Shown: one piece after another, positions 60,073-64,000 of the stretch
Position numbering within the stretch: position 1 is the first letter of the stretch
How the letters are laid out: each line of letters opens with the position of its first letter
NCBI RefSeq assembly: GCF_036320965.1
Contig: NC_092232.1
Location: 54,632,482-54,696,481 of the forward strand
Source of the DNA: Panulirus ornatus
Lineage: Eukaryota > Arthropoda > Malacostraca > Decapoda > Palinuridae
Direction of reading: 5' to 3'
DNA length: 64,000 nt
Program-made: the position numbers and the translations under genes
The notes under the pieces: generated by a model
Databases searched by the model: none
What the model saw: the letters and a program-made list of their open reading frames with translations, nothing else
What the model was told of the DNA's origin: nothing

Positions 60073-63000
60073 ACCATGTGAGGAACACCGTGATCAACAG
60101 TGACATTACAGTGTAAACACTACACATACTGACCGTTGATCACAGTGGCCAAAAGGCAGTGGCTAGCGCGTAGCGCTCACCGCAGAGGAACATCTAAAGT
60201 TACGTAGAGAGAGTTGTGTAAGTTACGAGTTATGAAGTGTTATAAGTGATATAGAGAGATTATATGTTTGTGGACAGAACCATACAAGCCCAGGTGTGGG
60301 TGAGGCAGAGAGAGAGGAGGGATGCAACTTGACAGCCGCTGAACTGGAGGGGCGTCAGGGTGGAGGCTGGACGGTGGAAGGAGTGGAGGTGTAGTAGACT
60401 GGCAGCCTCACCATCACCAACACCTCCGGCCACCACCGGCCTCCTCCAGCAACCAGCCCGTCGGAGACCCACCCTGGATGCCGGGGTTCATGAACCGTGC
60501 CCCGGGGGTCGAACCCTTGTATTTCGGTTACCGTTGCGTTATGCAACACGTCAGGAATGTTCATCACACACCCCAAACCCCTCCGTATATAACGCTCGCA
60601 GTAACCTCTTTATATGTAAATTCGACCGTAAGTTCCGCCTCTGTGTGTAAACCGCCACGGCGTTGTACTCGAGACAGAGCAGTTTAAACAGAGCCAGATC
60701 ACAACACAGGAGACTCTGCAAGTTGACTATGCAGGACAGTGTCCTGCTGTGTCCGGTCATGTCACCTCCCAGCCAACGGTTTGGTCCACATTTATACCAC
60801 AGAATCTCCACCGCAACACCATAAGAACATTGTGTAGGGAGGGAGAGTCTCATCAGGCAAGGCCTGTGAAGGGGAGGAGATGATGGCGAGGGCGGTCGAG
60901 CGTTTGTTGAGGCTGGAGGAGGAGAGGGACGAGGAAGGGCAGAGCCCGGGCCTCTCTGTAGCCGCCCCTTCATTACAGTAGTAGCCAGACGAGTACTCAC
61001 CTCACCCGCCACCCAAGTCTCGCACCATCCGCCGAACCTGCTGGGGAGGCCACAACGTGCTTGGGCGAGACATACATGCAGAGAAATGTCCTACGTGCGA
61101 TGGGAAAAGATGCATACTTTGCTGGGAATGACGCGGGTAAGCGGTTCACGCGTGAGATGGCATGAACGTAAAGGGATTAGGCATCGAGGAGGCTGGTCGC
61201 ATGGGGACGTGGGTGCGTTGAGGGGGAGCAAGTGTGTCCAGCAATACGCCTGTTAATGCCCACGTAGGATACGCAGACCCTAACAGAGAACAGAACACGG
61301 GCGTAAGCGGTGGGTTAGAACCCAGAACTAGTGTGAGGTTATGATTGTTGTGGATGTGGGTAATGAAGAGGACATAGGTACCGGAGGAGATCACTTGACA
61401 AAGACATAGGAGAAGTGAGGGGGAGGACACTGATGATGGGAATAACCTGAGGTCAAGATGAACATGTGTGTATGGAAGAAGAGAGTGTTGGGAGGACATG
61501 GTGTGTGGGGGACATAAGGGACGTCGACGGTGAGTCGCATATGTGAACTTAGGAGATTGAGGGATGAATAAGGCACAAGGTCCTGAGGAAGAAGACATGG
61601 ACGCAGGAACGGAGGTGCTGAACGTTAGGTACGGACGTCGGAGGACCCCTGAGTGGCCGAGATTATAAGCAGGGTTTAGCGTAAGTCGAATACCCGGTCC
61701 GTAACTCGAACATGGACCCGCAGGTTCACAGTTTTCGCGCCTCCCCAGTCCTGAACCAATAACCATGCGCCGTTTGGCTCACCAAAAGATAGCTCATGGC
61801 TGCTCGCATTATGAGGCCTGATCCGTGTCCTCATTTGCATAACAGAGACTTTTATGGGTAAATCCCTCTCATGCAAATATTACTTATCAGTAATACCAAG
61901 ACGTTTGTCACCGATTTAATCTCAACAATGTCCTTGCGATCGGCCCCTGGATCGAGACCATAGCTTTAAACATTCATTGTGTACCTCTGATAAGTTGCCC
62001 CCAGTAAATTCGTGATTCGTTCGTTAGAATTTCGTGCCACCAAGATCATAAACACCTTTATGGGAAGTACATATGAGATGTTCCGATACTGTCGAATAGA
62101 TTGTAATCTATGTAACCTGCACTCAGCTGTCTTGAAGCGCTTGTTCATTCGAAGTATCTCCTCATCTCGTTTGCATCATTTAATACTCACGTTTTCTAAT
62201 ACGTAAGAAATACGCTCTTTGGCCCAGTCTTCTTCAGCTGCTTCGTTTAATTGTCATCACATCCAACAACCTCCTCTTGCTCTGTGTCTTTTCGCTTTTC
62301 GCCCGTCACCAAGTCGGTCGCTACGTAAAACAGAATTACAATTCATAGCAACAAAGAGAGACATATGGGGGACTTCGAGGACTTTGGAATATTTCCAACT
62401 CGGCCGTATTGAGGAGAATAAAACCATGGTCTGTCCTCAACCTTGAGGAGGAAGGGGAAGGTTTCTTAAAACTAAACATGAGGTAGATACCTGCTGGAGA
62501 GAGGTGTAAACACCACCTTGGGAATGTGGACATGCAGGAGGCTCAATGTGGAAGGGGATGAAGGCTATCAACTGAACTACTGGAGGCCTTAGTGTCAGGA
62601 TTTTTTCATGTATCTCCCTCGGTCTCTAGACTGTTATTTTTCCCTTGCGATGTGGCAGTGAAGACAAAGGTCACACGAGACGCCCTTATGGCATGATGGA
62701 GAGGACGGGGAGGTACTGATCCGCAATATGGTGACCCCAAGGGAAAGGTGGAGTTACTACGCAATTCAATTGTTAGAGGATAGTTTGAGTGTCTCACCAA
62801 AGAACTGCCATTACGATTTTTTTCTCTCCTCAGGAGAGGGAAATCGTCTTGTATTGCGCAGTATACTACTGTCTCGAGATGATCGCTTAAAAACATGGAA
62901 TGATATAATGTCTGAATGAAACAGACGTTTGTACGTTGATCCACAACAATGAAACCAGCTTCAAGAATCGGTGTTTCAATCTGGGTAAAACGGAGTTAAG

Positions 63001-63950
63001 GTGATTACTGTCATGCAGCAGAGTGGAGACGCGCGCTAATCATGGTGGGAAAGCCACACACATAGACAGAAGGCCGCAGACCTTCATTCGACCCTGGGAA
63101 ATCCTCTGAACTACTGATTCGAACCACTTACGAGGCCCAAAACTTTTGCTGTTATGGTTCTTGTCTGTTGCCTTACATACGTTAACGCTAGAAGGAAGTC
63201 TACTACCGCATTAAAAGCTTTTATATCAGTTTCTTGAGACTGATTTTCTTAGTATTAGCAACTGGCTAAGTTCGAAGCATACGTGGGTTCTCAAAGAAGC
63301 ATCTACTGCAAGAATTCGAGTATTGTTTTTCCTCCCTCCCCGTGGAGCAACGGGGCTGGGCGTTGGTACCCGCACGAAAGAGAAGGATGATTGTACAGTT
63401 TGAACGTCCCCGTTGGCCGAGGTTGTCTGCAGGCAAGCAACCAACAACCTTAACCCTCCAGGTAACGGGGCAGGTGACAGGCGCAACCCCACGCACGCAC
63501 AGACACACGTATGTAACCCCCCCCCAACCTTCGCAGGAATTAATGACTGACGTAAGTAAGGGCTCGAGCAGTCACTCTGAATGACGCAGGTTCTGGGATA
63601 ATATCACAACGAGACTGTAAAAACAAGTCAATTATAAATAGCACGATATTTAGCGAGAATGGATGCGAGAGATTCAAGGCTTCGTCTCGTGTCTTGAAAC
63701 TTGGCTCAGCTGGGCAGTGAGGCGTCGCTGCCTTTTTCACTTGCTCGTTGAAACTTGCAATATCCACACAGCACAGCCTGGTACTTTACCCTGAAGGTTC
63801 TATGTTATAATTAAGACTTGTGAGCAACTGATATGAGACAAGGAAACGTAAAACTCTCAAATAATACGTTCTAACAGTTACTATTATGTACAACAACCTG
63901 ACGTTCATCCTGGCGAGATTTTACCAAAGTAGGTTCCATTTCTCCTATTG
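60071..63950. other. Gene-empty stretch, 3.9 kb
   Basis: Includes a 206-codon minus frame (61146-61766) without recognisable domains. A tRNA-like B box on the minus strand lies at 60503-60516. No SLC46 upstream exon was recognised. Confidence 0.5.
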
Positions 63951-63991
63951 GACACACACACACACACACACACACATACACACACACACAG
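63951..63991. repeat. (CA)n microsatellite at window end
   Basis: 41 bp of CA with one TA step. Confidence 0.97.
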
Positions 63992-64000
63992 TGAGGCGGG

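Noticed and set aside
60996..61080. Possible upstream exon of the SLC46-like gene ending at a GTGAGTAC donor on the minus strand
   Set aside because: The encoded peptide has no membrane character or SLC46 similarity; the donor match alone is not enough.
61146..61766. 206-codon minus-strand ORF
   Set aside because: No recognisable domain, Pro/Ser-rich text, and no splice or promoter support.

Overview
The window looks like nuclear DNA from an arthropod, most probably a decapod crustacean. The evidence is a eukaryotic tRNA-Ser with an internal pol III promoter and T-run terminator, two blocks of CCTAA (TTAGG arthropod telomere-type) repeats, spliced exons with consensus GT/AG borders, and at least nine decayed LINE fragments with crustacean-style reverse transcriptase text. 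There are also dozens of long pure dinucleotide microsatellites and several kilobase-scale minisatellites. The taxon is inferred from recalled sequence style and was not searched.

Only two conventional genes can be supported: tRNA-Ser(AGA) at 868-949 on the plus strand, and the 3' half of a solute carrier gene on the minus strand. Five exons of the latter (53,734-53,639; 53,277-53,134; 52,576-52,493; 37,165-37,009; 36,582-36,177) join in one unbroken frame of 294 codons plus stop. They encode the C-terminal membrane half of an SLC46-like (proton-coupled folate transporter family) major facilitator protein with a Glu-rich tail. Its 5' exons were not found between 53.7 and 64.0 kb and probably lie beyond the window.

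Layout. 0-6.8 kb: tRNA, microsatellites, 36-bp and 21-bp tandem arrays, telomere-like repeats. 6.8-8.1 kb: two LINE RT remnants back to back. 8-25 kb: largely gene-empty, with microsatellites, faint tandem repeats, a LINE RT remnant (13.5-14.3 kb) and a decapod-type interspersed repeat (15.6 kb). 25.8-30.9 kb: a 23/24-bp minisatellite family, interrupted by a LINE copy whose endonuclease is fused to the RT thumb. 32.2-32.8 kb: LINE RT palm with a ruined catalytic motif. 36.2-53.7 kb: the SLC46-like gene. Its 15.3-kb intron contains a LINE tail, a head-to-head palindrome of LINE 3' ends, a 3.1-kb 33-bp satellite and two outward-facing LINE fragments. 54.9-59.9 kb: a 24-bp minisatellite, a near-perfect hairpin, a LINE fragment and a 2-kb G-rich 21-bp array. 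60-64 kb: no gene seen.

Most long open reading frames are artefacts of tandem repeats whose unit is a multiple of three. I see no operon, defence, phage or biosynthetic system. The notable material is repeat architecture: linked variants in the 33-bp satellite, recurrent outward-facing LINE pairs, a LINE nested in a minisatellite, and a microsatellite serving as a splice-acceptor tract.
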